Positions 31,130 through 40,045 of a stretch of DNA of 64,000 bases are shown here, piece after piece; the stretch's first letter is position 1, and every line of letters begins with the position of its first letter. This stretch comes from Oceanimonas marisflavi. Lineage in GTDB: Bacteria > Pseudomonadota > Gammaproteobacteria > Enterobacterales > Aeromonadaceae. The stretch spans positions 1 through 64,000 of the forward strand of contig NZ_QAGM01000010.1 in the NCBI RefSeq assembly GCF_003049725.1, read 5' to 3'. The notes beneath the pieces were generated by a model. The model was not told where the DNA came from and ran no database searches. It saw only the letters and a program-made list of their open reading frames with translations. Made by a program: the position numbers and the translations under genes.

Positions 31130-31160
31130 TTGGCAAAAAGCGCGTTAGATTGTATACCTA
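31130..31160 (+). promoter_or_regulatory. Promoter and TTGTATAC-type operator of the GntR gene
   Basis: TTGGCA (31130-31135), 17 bases, TATACC (31153-31158). The -10 lies within ATTGTATACCTA (31149-31160), which matches nine of 12 bases of the uraH-puuE palindrome. This position suggests autoregulation. Confidence 0.5.
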
Positions 31161-31245
31161 GTGTGTAACAATTTTTTAACTGGCAATGGCAAGGATGGTG
31201 GTGACGCCGTCACCCGCAGTCAGGGCCGCAACTGGAAACCAAAGT

Positions 31246-31980
31246 ATGAGTTCACTCAGTCAACTGGAGCCAAGACCTGTCAAGTCGAGCTCAAATACGC
31301 AGGACGATATCGTCTATGAACATATCTTCGACGCCATTCTGGAACAACGGCTGGCGCCGGGGACCAAGCTCAGCGAGGAAGCGCTGGGCGAGATTTTCGG
31401 GGTCAGCCGTACCATTATTCGCCGCGCCCTGTTGCGGCTGTCTCACGAGCAGGTGGTGATCATTCGTCCCAACCGGGGCGCCGTGGTGGCCGCGCCCAGC
31501 GTGGAAGAAGCCCGGCAGATCTTCGCCGCCCGCCGGGTGGTGGAGCTGGCGGTCACCGAGCTGGCGGTACAGAACGCCACCCCCGACAGCCTGGCCCGTA
31601 TTCGCGCCATGGTGCATGAGGAGCAGGCCGCCTTTGCCCGGGGGGACAGGGGCACCGGTATTCGCCTGTCCGGTGAGTTTCACCTGGAATTGGCCCACAT
31701 GGCCAACAATACGCCGCTGTTCAACTTTCAGCGCAGCGTGGTGTCCCAGACCTCGCTGATCATCGCCCAGTACGAGGTAGGGCACCAGGCTCACTGCTCC
31801 TTTAACGAGCACGAAATTCTGCTGAACGCCATTGAGTCCGGCGACAAGGCGCTGGCCATGCAAAAAATGACCGAACACCTGAATCATATTGAAGCCAAGC
31901 TCAATCTGGACGGTGATTCCGCCTCCACTGATCTGCATGTGGTGTTTTCCGGCATCGCCAAGAAACGCCGCGGCCGCTGA
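31246..31980 (+). CDS. GntR family (FadR/FCD subfamily) regulator
   Basis: A 244-residue regulator with an N-terminal winged HTH (about 20-90; KLSEEALGEIFGVSRTIIRRALLRLSHEQVV) and a C-terminal all-helical FCD domain (about 100-220) whose metal ligands are suggested by E/H residues in GEFHLELAH and CSFNEHEILLNAI. FCD regulators sense carboxylates or related metabolites. Its place after guaD and the shared TTGTATAC palindromes upstream of it, of uraH/puuE and of the GlcG-like gene make it the candidate regulator of ureide catabolism. I chose the ATG at 31246; an upstream in-frame start at 31186 has no ribosome site. Confidence 0.88.
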   Translation: MSSLSQLEPRPVKSSSNTQDDIVYEHIFDAILEQRLAPGTKLSEEALGEIFGVSRTIIRRALLRLSHEQVVIIRPNRGAVVAAPSVEEARQIFAARRVVELAVTELAVQNATPDSLARIRAMVHEEQAAFARGDRGTGIRLSGEFHLELAHMANNTPLFNFQRSVVSQTSLIIAQYEVGHQAHCSFNEHEILLNAIESGDKALAMQKMTEHLNHIEAKLNLDGDSASTDLHVVFSGIAKKRRGR

Positions 31981-32000
31981 TTTTTCCGGTTAGTGTTTCT

Positions 32001-32020
32001 CGGGGTGGTTTTCCACCCCG
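32001..32020 (+). terminator. Hairpin after the GntR gene
   Basis: A perfect 8-bp stem CGGGGTGG/CCACCCCG with a 4-base loop. It lacks a T-run on either strand, so it is at best a weak terminator or an mRNA 3' stabiliser. Confidence 0.45.
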
Positions 32021-32216
32021 GCCTTGTCGTGTCCGCTTTTCTCCTTGTCCCTGTCTTTATTTTTTTCCGTTATTTTTCGGTGGTCCAAGTCAAGCCATGC
32101 AACTGGCGCTACCGGCCCTTGCCCCTTGTCCCCTAATGTTATGAGCATGTAAACGGCCTGGTACCGCCGGGCCATGGTTCATCGCCACCGTAGTGTGTGG
32201 CCAAGGGAGAATTGAT

Positions 32217-32612
32217 ATGTCCGCCGAAAACCAGAAAACCACCGCCCTGCTGGAGCAGCTGTTCGACGCCTTCAACCGCCACGATATCGATGGCGTGATG
32301 GCCTGCATGACCGACGATGTTGTGTTTGAAGGCGCCGCCGGCCCCGAAGCCCACGGCAACCGTTTTGTTGGCGCCGATGCCGTGGCCGCCGCCTTTATCA
32401 ATGTGTGGACCACCATGCCGGATGTGCAGTGGAAAAACACCAGCCACTTTGCGGTGGGTGACCGGGGTGTATCCCAGTGGACCTTCTGTGCCACCACCCC
32501 GGACGGCCGCCGTATTGAAGCCGACGGTGTGGATCTGTTCACCCTCAAGGGCGGCAAGCTGGCGCTGAAACAGGCCTTCCGTAAGGATCGTCCGCTGCTG
32601 GATCCCCAGTAA
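32217..32612 (+). CDS. tauX: SnoaL-like protein, probable taurine dehydrogenase small subunit
   Basis: A 131-residue NTF2/SnoaL-fold protein (LLEQLFDAFNRHDIDGVMACMTDDVVFEG; GRRIEADGVDLFTLKGGKL). On its own this fold says little. The gene sits 38 bp before a FAD-dependent oxidoreductase and in the same cluster as xsc and pta, which is the place of tauX in taurine-degrading Paracoccus and Rhodobacter. I therefore call it the small subunit of taurine dehydrogenase, by context. AAGGGAG lies upstream of the ATG. Confidence 0.7.
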   Translation: MSAENQKTTALLEQLFDAFNRHDIDGVMACMTDDVVFEGAAGPEAHGNRFVGADAVAAAFINVWTTMPDVQWKNTSHFAVGDRGVSQWTFCATTPDGRRIEADGVDLFTLKGGKLALKQAFRKDRPLLDPQ

Positions 32613-32650
32613 GCCTCGGCAGTCTCACTCTGTTAACGGGAATCACGAAT

Positions 32651-34075
32651 ATGGATATGGTCAACAACACTCGGGCGGATCTCCGCCAGCAGGCACAGGC
32701 CGACACCGTGCTGGATCGTTATGATCCCGGCTATGATCCCCTGGTGGCGCCCAACCCCGGCCGGGGGCAGCAGTATGCCCCCACCTACTGGGTTGCCACT
32801 GCCGGCGCGCCGCCTGAAGATGATGGCCCCGTGACCGGTGACATGGATGTCGACGTAGTGATTATCGGCAGCGGCTTTACCGGTCTGTCCTGTGCCCTGC
32901 ACCTGGCAAAGGAGCACGGCATCAAGGCCACGATACTGGAAGCCAACCAGGTCAGCTGGGGCTGCACCAGCCGCAACGGTGGTCAGGCCCAGAATGCCTC
33001 TGGCCGTCTGACCCGCTCCCAGTGGGTCAAGCGCTGGGGTCTGAGCACCGCCCGCAAAATGCACGAAGAAGTGCGGGAAGGCTTTGACACCTTCAAGGGC
33101 CTGATTCGTGACGGCAACATCGACTGTGATCCTCAGGACGGTGGCCACCTTTACATCGCCCACCGCGACAAGGCCATGCGCAAGCTGGAGGCGGAAGCCA
33201 AGGTACTGCGGGAGCAGTTTGGCTATGAAACCGAGCTGCTCGACAAGGCCACCCTGAGCCGCAACTATGTGGATGAAGCCGAGGCGGTGGGTGCCATGCA
33301 TGAGCCCGACGGCATTGGTGTGCATCCGCTCAAACTGGCGCACGGCTATCATCGCTGGGCCCGGGAGCTGGGTGCCACCATTCATCCGTCGAGCCCGGTG
33401 CTGGGCTGGGAAACCATCAATGGCGTGCATCACATCAAGACCCCGGGTGGCACGGTACGGGCCCGGGCGGTTGGGGTGGCCACCGGCGGCTATACCTCTC
33501 AGGGTCTGCATGGCAGCCTGAACAGCAAGATCATGCCGATACTGTCAAACTCACTGGTGACCCGTCCGCTTACCGAGCAGGAGCTGACCGCCTGTAACTT
33601 CAGGACCAACGAGGTGATCACCGATACCCGGACACTGCGTTATTACTATCGCAAGCTGCCCGACAACCGAGTGCAGATTGGCAGCCGCAGCTCCATTACC
33701 GGCGCCGATGCCAGTAATCCCAAGCATCTGCAAATGCTGATCGACGGCCTGCACCGCAAGTTTCCGCCGCTCAAGGGAATTCAGGTCGACTACTCCTGGT
33801 GGGGCTGGGTGGATGTCAGCCACGACATGATGCCGCGCATCTATCAGCCCGACGACAAGGAGCAGATCTTCTATGCCCTGGGCTACGGCGGCAACGGTGT
33901 CATGTTCTCGGCCCACGCCGGCCGGCGCATGGCCCAGCGCATCGCCGGTATTCGCGAAGGCTTTGAACTGCCCATTTACAACTCGCCGCTGCCGGGTCAT
34001 TTGTTTGCACCCTTCCGGCGCATGGGTCAGCGCATGCTCTATCACTGGTATCATTTGCGTGACGAAGTGCTGTAA
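32651..34075 (+). CDS. tauY: FAD-dependent oxidoreductase, probable taurine dehydrogenase large subunit
   Basis: A 474-residue DAO-family flavoprotein. The dinucleotide-binding motif VVIIGSGFTGLSCALHLAKE is near residue 72, followed by SRNGGQAQNASG, a Ser-Arg-Asn-Gly-Gly pattern typical of amine-oxidising members such as PuuB. A C-terminal GYGGNGVMFSAHAGRRMAQ segment closes the FAD site. With TauX it would deaminate taurine to sulfoacetaldehyde and pass electrons to the respiratory chain. A polyamine-type oxidase is the alternative; the nearby tauR, xsc and pta favour taurine. Confidence 0.8.
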   Translation: MDMVNNTRADLRQQAQADTVLDRYDPGYDPLVAPNPGRGQQYAPTYWVATAGAPPEDDGPVTGDMDVDVVIIGSGFTGLSCALHLAKEHGIKATILEANQVSWGCTSRNGGQAQNASGRLTRSQWVKRWGLSTARKMHEEVREGFDTFKGLIRDGNIDCDPQDGGHLYIAHRDKAMRKLEAEAKVLREQFGYETELLDKATLSRNYVDEAEAVGAMHEPDGIGVHPLKLAHGYHRWARELGATIHPSSPVLGWETINGVHHIKTPGGTVRARAVGVATGGYTSQGLHGSLNSKIMPILSNSLVTRPLTEQELTACNFRTNEVITDTRTLRYYYRKLPDNRVQIGSRSSITGADASNPKHLQMLIDGLHRKFPPLKGIQVDYSWWGWVDVSHDMMPRIYQPDDKEQIFYALGYGGNGVMFSAHAGRRMAQRIAGIREGFELPIYNSPLPGHLFAPFRRMGQRMLYHWYHLRDEVL

Positions 34076-34110
34076 ATTGACATTTGATTGTTAACAAGGC
34101 TTTTACTTTA

Positions 34111-34147
34111 CCGCCCTCTGAGTTACAAAGTTCGGCTCAGAGGGCGG
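34111..34147 (+). terminator. Large hairpin between tauY and tauR
   Basis: Perfect 12-bp arms, CCGCCCTCTGAG and CTCAGAGGGCGG, enclose a 13-base loop and are followed by a short CGTTTG. It could end tauXY transcription. A 10-bp palindrome TTGTTAACAA (34088-34097) lies just before it and might be an operator. Confidence 0.6.
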
Positions 34148-34198
34148 CGTTTGTGGTACCGCCAGCAGAATCCAACTCGCTGACAGGTAAGCCTTTCC

Positions 34199-35665
34199 AT
34201 GCTTCATTTGTTCCACCTTTCCACCGAAAAAAACACCAGCCTGCAACAGCAACTGCGTGAGCAGATTGCCGCCGCCATTCTCAACGGAAATATTCCGCCG
34301 GACAGCCCCCTGCCGTCCAGCCGCAAGCTGGCCAAACAACTCAGCATTGCCCGCAATACCGTGGTGCTGGCCTATGAACATCTGCTTGATGACGGCTACC
34401 TGCTGGCCAGAGAGCGCAGCGGTTATTTTGTCAATCCGGAGATCCTGTCCCGCCGGCCTGAATTGCCCCGTGAGCAGGCCCCCGACGCCGAAGGCACACC
34501 GCCGGACTGGCGCCGCAAGCTCAAGCTGCACCCCAGCGCCCAGCACAACATCAGCAAGCCCAGAGACTGGCAGAAATACCCCTATTCCTTTATTTACGGC
34601 CAGTTCGATCCCAGCCTGTTTCCCAGTAACAACTGGCGAGAATGCTGCCGCGATGCGGTCAGCATACCGGCCATTCGCGACTGGGCGTCCGACAGCTTTG
34701 ACAACGATGATCCCCTGCTGATCGAGCAGATCCGCACCCGGCTGCTGCCCCGGCGCGGGGTCTGGGCTTCGGCGGATCAGATCCTGGTGACGGTGGGCGC
34801 CCAGCAGGCGCTGTACCTGCTGGCGCGGCTGCTGCTCGACAAGGACAGCACCATCGGCATCGAGGATCCGGGCTATGTGGATATTCGCAATATCGCCACC
34901 ATGAACCCGTCAAAGGTACGGCCGTTGCCGGTGGACGAGCAGGGGCTGGTTATTGATGACAAGCTGGCCGGCTGTGATCTGGTATACACCACCCCCAGCC
35001 ACCAGTGTCCGACCACGGTGACCATGCCCCTGGAGCGGCGCTTTGAGCTGCTGAAGCAGGCCAGCGAGCAGGACTTTCTGATCATCGAGGACGATTACGA
35101 GAGCGAGACCAACTTCAAGGCCAACCCCACGCCGGCACTGAAGAGCCTGGATAACAATGATCGGGTGCTGTACGTAGGTAGTCTCTCCAAGACCCTGGCG
35201 CCGGGCCTGCGGCTGGGCTATCTGGTGGGGCCGGCGGAGCTTATTCGCGAGGCCCGGGCGCTGCGCCGGTTGATGCTGCGTCATCCGGCGGCCAATAACC
35301 AGCGCTCGGTGGCACTGTTTCTGGAGCGCGGCTATCACGATGCCCTGATCATGAATCTGGCGAAGGCCTACGAGGCGCGGTGGCGCGAGATGGGCGCGGC
35401 CCTGAACGAACTGTTGCCCAGTTCCAGCCGTCAGCCCGGCTTTGGCGGCTCCTGTTACTGGGTACAGGGCCCGGAAGGACTCGACAGCCGTATTCTGCGC
35501 AAGGAAGCGGCGGACAGGGGCATTCTGATTGAGCCCGGCGATATTCATTTTCAGGGGGAACAGGTGCCGCTCAACTATTTCCGGCTGGGCTATTCCTCCA
35601 TTCCGGCGGAGCGTATTCGCCCCGGCATCGAAGCCCTGGTGGCGCTGATCCGGGATATGACCTGA
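34199..35665 (+). CDS. tauR: MocR-type GntR/aminotransferase regulator, probable TauR
   Basis: A 488-residue chimera: an N-terminal GntR winged HTH (about 15-80; LPSSRKLAKQLSIARNTVVLAYEHLLDDGYL) fused to a class I aminotransferase-like domain. The PLP lysine lies in YVGSLSKTLAPGLRLGYL. MocR regulators use PLP to sense amino compounds; TauR of alphaproteobacteria activates taurine genes this way. It sits between tauXY and xsc-pta, which supports that role. The ribosome site is weak. Confidence 0.85.
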   Translation: MLHLFHLSTEKNTSLQQQLREQIAAAILNGNIPPDSPLPSSRKLAKQLSIARNTVVLAYEHLLDDGYLLARERSGYFVNPEILSRRPELPREQAPDAEGTPPDWRRKLKLHPSAQHNISKPRDWQKYPYSFIYGQFDPSLFPSNNWRECCRDAVSIPAIRDWASDSFDNDDPLLIEQIRTRLLPRRGVWASADQILVTVGAQQALYLLARLLLDKDSTIGIEDPGYVDIRNIATMNPSKVRPLPVDEQGLVIDDKLAGCDLVYTTPSHQCPTTVTMPLERRFELLKQASEQDFLIIEDDYESETNFKANPTPALKSLDNNDRVLYVGSLSKTLAPGLRLGYLVGPAELIREARALRRLMLRHPAANNQRSVALFLERGYHDALIMNLAKAYEARWREMGAALNELLPSSSRQPGFGGSCYWVQGPEGLDSRILRKEAADRGILIEPGDIHFQGEQVPLNYFRLGYSSIPAERIRPGIEALVALIRDMT

Positions 35666-35704
35666 GGTGAGCCAGAATGCCGAAGGCGGCACATTCCGTG
35701 GAGC

Positions 35705-35721
35705 GCGGGCAGCTTGCCCGC
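35705..35721. repeat. Short REP-like stem-loop
   Basis: GCGGGCA-GCT-TGCCCGC, a GC-rich hairpin embedded in a GAGCGCGGGCAGCTTGCCCG context typical of dispersed proteobacterial REP elements. Confidence 0.45.
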
Positions 35722-35764
35722 AAATTGGCGCGAAGCGGCAAACTAATAGCGTCACCCGGCACCA

Positions 35765-35790
35765 CAAAAAAGCCCCGCCGAAGCGGGGCT
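35765..35790 (-). terminator. Terminator of the putative sulfate exporter gene
   Basis: On the minus strand AGCCCCGCTTCGGCGGGGCT is followed by TTTTTT. It lies 26 bases after the stop of the exporter gene. Confidence 0.9.
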
Positions 35791-35815
35791 AAACAGGGCA
35801 ATACATGAAAGGCAC

Positions 35816-36856
35816 TCAGCCCACCAGCAGCAGGTAGGCGATCACCAGCAGGGCGATAAACACGGTTTCCAGCACCACCAGCAGCACCGGCTTCCAGCCC
35901 ACCGAGAGAATGTCCTTGAGCTGGGTGCGCACGCCCAGGGCGGCAATGGCGGTCAGCAGCAGCCAGGAGGAGCTGCCGGCCAGAGGCTCGGCCACGTCCT
36001 GCGGGATCCAGCCTAGGCTGTTGAGCACGAACAGCACCACGAAGCCGATCAGGAAGCCGGGAATGGCCACCTTGCTGCCACCGCTGGCCTGGCCCTGCTT
36101 GCTGGCGGCGCGACGGATCAGAATACCGATGGTCATCACGATGGGCACCAGCATGGCCACCCGCAGCAGCTTGACGAAGGTACTGAGATCGCCCACTTCG
36201 GCCGACATGCTGTAACCGGCACCCACCACCTGGGCCACATCGTGAATGGTGGCACCGATAAAGAGGCCGGCTTCCTGATCCGACAGCCCCAGGCTTTCGC
36301 TTATCATGGGGTAGAAGATCATGGCCAGGGTACTGAGGGTGGTGACGCTGATCACGGTAAACAGGGTGTCGCGCTTGGCCTGTTCGCTCTGGGGCAGCAC
36401 ACTGCTGATGGCCATGGCGGCGGAGGCGCCACAAATGGCTACCGAGCCACCGGTCAGGGTGCCAAACTCTTTGGAAAAGCCCAGCCAGCGGGCCATGACC
36501 ACGCCAAAGCAGATGGTCAGTACCACGGCGGAGCACACCATCAGCATGGGCTGCCAGCCAAGAGTGAGCACGTCACCAAAGGTAATGCGCAGGCCCAGCA
36601 TGGCCACGCCCAGGCGCAGCACGGTTTTGGCCGACAGCTCCAGGCCCGGGGCGCACTGGGGCTCGTGACTGAGAAAGTTGAAGGCCAGCCCCAGCAGCAG
36701 GGCCATCAGCATGGCGGGAGCGCCATAATGCTGGGACAGAAAGCTGGCGGCAATGCCAATGGTAGCGGCCACGCAAATGCCGGGGAAGTAGCGTTTGCGG
36801 GTACCATCAAGGCGGTGCAGCAGGCCTATCACCGGGGAGTGGGTATCGGCGGCCAT
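35816..36856 (-). CDS. YeiH/PSE family putative sulfate exporter
   Basis: A 346-residue inner-membrane protein with about 10 membrane segments, of the UPF0324/YeiH putative sulfate exporter family (PSE). Characteristic stretches are LSAKTVLRLGVAMLGLRITFGDVL, GSVAICGASAAMAISSVLP and GATIHDVAQVVGAGYSMS. Xsc releases sulfite in the cytosol, so an exporter of sulfite or sulfate is expected in taurine clusters; that substrate is inferred. The ATG at 36856 has CGGAGGA upstream. It is divergent from a LysR gene, as in the yeiH-yeiE pairing. Confidence 0.85.
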   Translation of the reverse strand: MAADTHSPVIGLLHRLDGTRKRYFPGICVAATIGIAASFLSQHYGAPAMLMALLLGLAFNFLSHEPQCAPGLELSAKTVLRLGVAMLGLRITFGDVLTLGWQPMLMVCSAVVLTICFGVVMARWLGFSKEFGTLTGGSVAICGASAAMAISSVLPQSEQAKRDTLFTVISVTTLSTLAMIFYPMISESLGLSDQEAGLFIGATIHDVAQVVGAGYSMSAEVGDLSTFVKLLRVAMLVPIVMTIGILIRRAASKQGQASGGSKVAIPGFLIGFVVLFVLNSLGWIPQDVAEPLAGSSSWLLLTAIAALGVRTQLKDILSVGWKPVLLVVLETVFIALLVIAYLLLVG

Positions 36857-36994
36857 GGGGGTTCCTCCGTGAAGCAAAATAAATGAATGTTGCTTTTATG
36901 TTATTGACGATGGGGCTGAACGAGCCAATGCCGTTTTCGGCCCTCGTGGTTACTTTTTTGCATAGATATGAATTTCAAAAACAAGGACGGTGTC

Positions 36995-37891
36995 ATGGAA
37001 ACAAAATGGCTGCATGATTTTATCGCACTGAGCGAGCAGGGCAGCTTTTCACGGGCGGCAGAGATCCGTTTTGTGACCCAGCCCGCCTTCAGCCGGCGCA
37101 TTCGCTCCCTGGAAAACTGGCTGGGAGTGGCGCTGGTGTGCCGCAACCGCTATCCGCTGGAGCTGACCCCGGCCGGTGAGGCGTTTCTGGAGCAGGCGCG
37201 GCAGTTGCTGGCCCAGATCTACGGAGTACGCAGCCAGCTGCGTCTGAGCCAGCAGCAGACCCCCGGCTTGAGTCTGATCACCCAGCCGGCGCTGGCGGTG
37301 ACCTTTTTTCCGGCCTGGCTGCACCGGCTGCGCCCGGCCCTGGGTGAAGGCCTGGTCAGGCTTAACACCGGCCATTATCACGAAGCCATGGAGCAGTTTA
37401 TGGCGGGGGCGGTGGATTTCTTGCTGTGCTTTGCCGAGTCCGAGGGCGCCGAGGCGCTGCAGCGGCCGGACGTGGAGCGGCTGAAGGTGGGGCAGGACCG
37501 GCTGGCGCTGGTGACGGCCACCGGTGACGATGGTGCGCCCCGGCACCGGCTTGACGATGACCGGCCGCTGCCGCTGCTGCTGTATCCGAAGGATGCCTTT
37601 CTCGGTGCCCTGGTGCAGCGGGAATGCCTGCCGGCCCTGGGCGAACGAGCCTGGCGGCCGGTGTGTGAAAATGCCCTCGGCGAGGGGCTCAAGGCCCAGT
37701 TGCTGCAGGGCGAAGGGGCGGCCTTTCTGCCCGAAAGCCTGGTGCGTGAAGAGCTGACTTCTGGCCGGGTAGTGGCTTTTCCGGAGATAAAGTCCTGTGA
37801 GCTCACCATCGAGTTGTGCCGGCTGGGCGAGCCCCGCTCGGAACTGGCTGCCCGTTTCTGGCAGCAGAGCCGTTTGCAGGCCGGCGGCTGA
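36995..37891 (+). CDS. LysR family regulator, HypT-like
   Basis: A 298-residue LysR regulator with the HTH at residues 1-60 (METKWLHDFIALSEQGSFSRAAEIRFVTQPAFSRRIRSLENWLG) and a periplasmic-binding-like effector domain. The METKWLxDF start resembles E. coli HypT, which responds to hypochlorite, so a reactive oxidant or reactive sulfur trigger is possible. It diverges from the putative sulfate exporter and is likely to regulate it. The ATG at 36995 has AAGGA upstream; an earlier start at 36968 adds nine residues with no support. Confidence 0.88.
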   Translation: METKWLHDFIALSEQGSFSRAAEIRFVTQPAFSRRIRSLENWLGVALVCRNRYPLELTPAGEAFLEQARQLLAQIYGVRSQLRLSQQQTPGLSLITQPALAVTFFPAWLHRLRPALGEGLVRLNTGHYHEAMEQFMAGAVDFLLCFAESEGAEALQRPDVERLKVGQDRLALVTATGDDGAPRHRLDDDRPLPLLLYPKDAFLGALVQRECLPALGERAWRPVCENALGEGLKAQLLQGEGAAFLPESLVREELTSGRVVAFPEIKSCELTIELCRLGEPRSELAARFWQQSRLQAGG

Positions 37892-38149
37892 ACCGGCCTG
37901 AACCCATTTTTTAACGCTGGCGTAACATGGTTGGTGAAACTGGCCCTATGTTCGTTTGCCCCCCCTTCCTAAGCTGTTCCCCAAGCGAGTGACCGACACC
38001 CTTGTGTGCCACCGGCGCTCACTCGTCATTCATAACGAGAACAACAAACGCAAACCTGTTTGAACAGAAAACGGATTATTTGACTCAACCCAACCCAGGA
38101 GGATGGCGTCAGGCCGCCACCGACGGGAAACAGCAAAAGGAAGACAGTT

Positions 38150-39913
38150 ATGCCACGTATGACTCCCAGTGAAGCTTTGGTCGAAACCCTGGCGGCCAAC
38201 GGTGTTACCGATGTATTCGGTATCATGGGCTCGGCCTTTATGGATGCCATGGATATTTTTGCCCCGGCCGGCATTCGTCTGATCCCCACCGTACATGAGC
38301 AGGGCGCCGGCCACATGGCCGACGGCTATGCCCGGGTGAGTGGTCGTCACGGTGTCTGTATCGCTCAGAACGGCCCCGGTATCACCAACTTCGTGACCGC
38401 CATTGCCGCAGCTTACTGGGCCCACAGCCCGGTGGTGTGCATTACTCCCGAAACCGGCTCCATGACTCAGGGGCTGGGTGGCTTCCAGGAAGCGCAGCAG
38501 CTGCCCTTCTTTGAAACCATCACCAAATATCAGGGCCATGTGTCCAACCCGGCCCGTATGGCCGAGTACACCGCCCGCTGTTTTGACCGCGCCATGCTGG
38601 AAAACGGCCCGACCCAGCTCAATATTCCGCGGGACTTCTTCTACGGCGACATCAATGTGGAAATTCCCCAGCCGATCCGCATCGAGCGCGGCGCCGGCGG
38701 CGAGCAGAGCCTGCAGCAGGCGGCAGCCCTGCTGGCCGAAGCCCAGTTCCCGGTGATCATCTCCGGTGGCGGTGTGGTCATGGCCGATGCGGTAGAAGAG
38801 TGCAAGGCCCTGGCCGAGTATCTGGGTGCCCCCGTGGTGAACAGCTACCTGCACAACGACTCCTTCCCCGCCAGCCACCCGCTGTGGTGTGGCCCCCTGG
38901 GTTATCAGGGCTCCAAGGCCGGCATGAAGCTGATCTCCCGCGCCGACGTGGTACTGGCGCTGGGCACCCGTCTTGGTCCGTTCGGCACCCTGCCGCAGCA
39001 CGGTCTGGACTACTGGCCGAAGGAAGCCAAGGTTATCCAGGTTGACTGCGATGCCAAGATGCTGGGTCTGGTGAAGAAGATCTCCGTGGGTGTGTGTGGC
39101 GATGCCAAGGCCGCCGCCGTCTCCATTCTGGATCGTCTGCAGAACCTCAACGTGTCCTGCCTGGAAAACAAGGGCGCCCGCGCCACCGAAATCGCCAACG
39201 AGAAACAGGCCTGGGAAGATGAGCTGGACCAGTGGATCCACGAGAAGGACGACTACTCCCTCGACATGATCGCCGAGCAGTCGGAAGAAGAGGGCAGCTA
39301 CCTGCACCCGCGTCAGGTGCTGCGCGAGCTGGAAAAGGCCATGCCCGAGAACGTGATGGTGTCTACCGATATCGGCAACATCAACTCCGTGGCCAACAGC
39401 TACCTGCGCTTTGAAAAGCCGCGCTCCTTCTTCGCCGCCATGAGCTTCGGCAACTGCGGTTACGCCCTGCCGACCATTATCGGTGCCAAGACCGCCGCGC
39501 CCGAGCGCCCGGCCGTGTCCTACGCCGGTGACGGTGCCTGGGGCATGTCCATGATGGAAATCATGACCTGTGTGCGTGAAAACATTCCGGTGACCTCCAT
39601 CGTGTTCCACAACCGTCAGTGGGGCGCCGAGAAGAAGAACCAGGTCGACTTCTACAACCGTCGCTTTGTGGCCGGTGATCTGGAAAACCCGAGCTTTGCC
39701 GACATCGCCCGCGCCATGGGTGCCGAGGGTGTGACCGTCGACAAGCTGGAAGACGTGGGTCCGACCCTGCAGGCGGCCATTCAGCGCCAGATGGAAGAAG
39801 GCAAGACCACCGTTATCGAAATCATGTGTACCCGCGAGCTGGGCGACCCCTTCCGTCGCGACGCCCTGTCCAAGCCGGTACGTCACCTGGACAAGTACAA
39901 AGACTATTGCTGA
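38150..39913 (+). CDS. xsc: Sulfoacetaldehyde acetyltransferase
   Basis: A 587-residue ThDP-dependent enzyme that converts sulfoacetaldehyde and phosphate to acetyl phosphate and sulfite, the desulfonation step. It has the ThDP-family N-domain (VFGIMGSAFMDAMDIF, VHEQGAGHMADGYARVSG) and the Xsc-typical ITPETGSMTQGLGGFQEAQQ; the ThDP/Mg motif is AGDGAWGMSMMEIMT. Length agrees with known Xsc (about 590). The match to Xsc rather than acetolactate synthase is clear from these blocks and from the adjacent pta. GGAAG precedes the ATG. Confidence 0.95.
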   Translation: MPRMTPSEALVETLAANGVTDVFGIMGSAFMDAMDIFAPAGIRLIPTVHEQGAGHMADGYARVSGRHGVCIAQNGPGITNFVTAIAAAYWAHSPVVCITPETGSMTQGLGGFQEAQQLPFFETITKYQGHVSNPARMAEYTARCFDRAMLENGPTQLNIPRDFFYGDINVEIPQPIRIERGAGGEQSLQQAAALLAEAQFPVIISGGGVVMADAVEECKALAEYLGAPVVNSYLHNDSFPASHPLWCGPLGYQGSKAGMKLISRADVVLALGTRLGPFGTLPQHGLDYWPKEAKVIQVDCDAKMLGLVKKISVGVCGDAKAAAVSILDRLQNLNVSCLENKGARATEIANEKQAWEDELDQWIHEKDDYSLDMIAEQSEEEGSYLHPRQVLRELEKAMPENVMVSTDIGNINSVANSYLRFEKPRSFFAAMSFGNCGYALPTIIGAKTAAPERPAVSYAGDGAWGMSMMEIMTCVRENIPVTSIVFHNRQWGAEKKNQVDFYNRRFVAGDLENPSFADIARAMGAEGVTVDKLEDVGPTLQAAIQRQMEEGKTTVIEIMCTRELGDPFRRDALSKPVRHLDKYKDYC

Positions 39914-39920
39914 CAGGTAC

Positions 39921-39945
39921 GGCTGCCCGAACGGGCAGCCTTTTT
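39921..39945 (+). terminator. Hairpin between xsc and pta
   Basis: GGCTGCCCGAACGGGCAGCC followed by TTTTT. It lies directly after xsc, so pta may be made at lower level by read-through or from its own promoter. Confidence 0.85.
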
Positions 39946-40045
39946 GCCCGGCCGCTTGCGGCCGGGTCTTTTCAGAAAGCCAACCCGATCCCGTTTGCCA
40001 AGCGGTATCCGGTTGTCTACTGATCACGTCAAAGGGAATTCAGTG

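Noticed and set aside
32651-34075. The FAD oxidoreductase as the missing urate oxidase
   Set aside because: It is a DAO-fold amine-oxidising type, not the aromatic hydroxylase fold of HpxO, and it sits with tauX, tauR and xsc.
34076-38149. TauR boxes of the CTGGACYTAA direct-repeat type
   Set aside because: I looked upstream of tauX, tauR and xsc and found no convincing pair of repeats.
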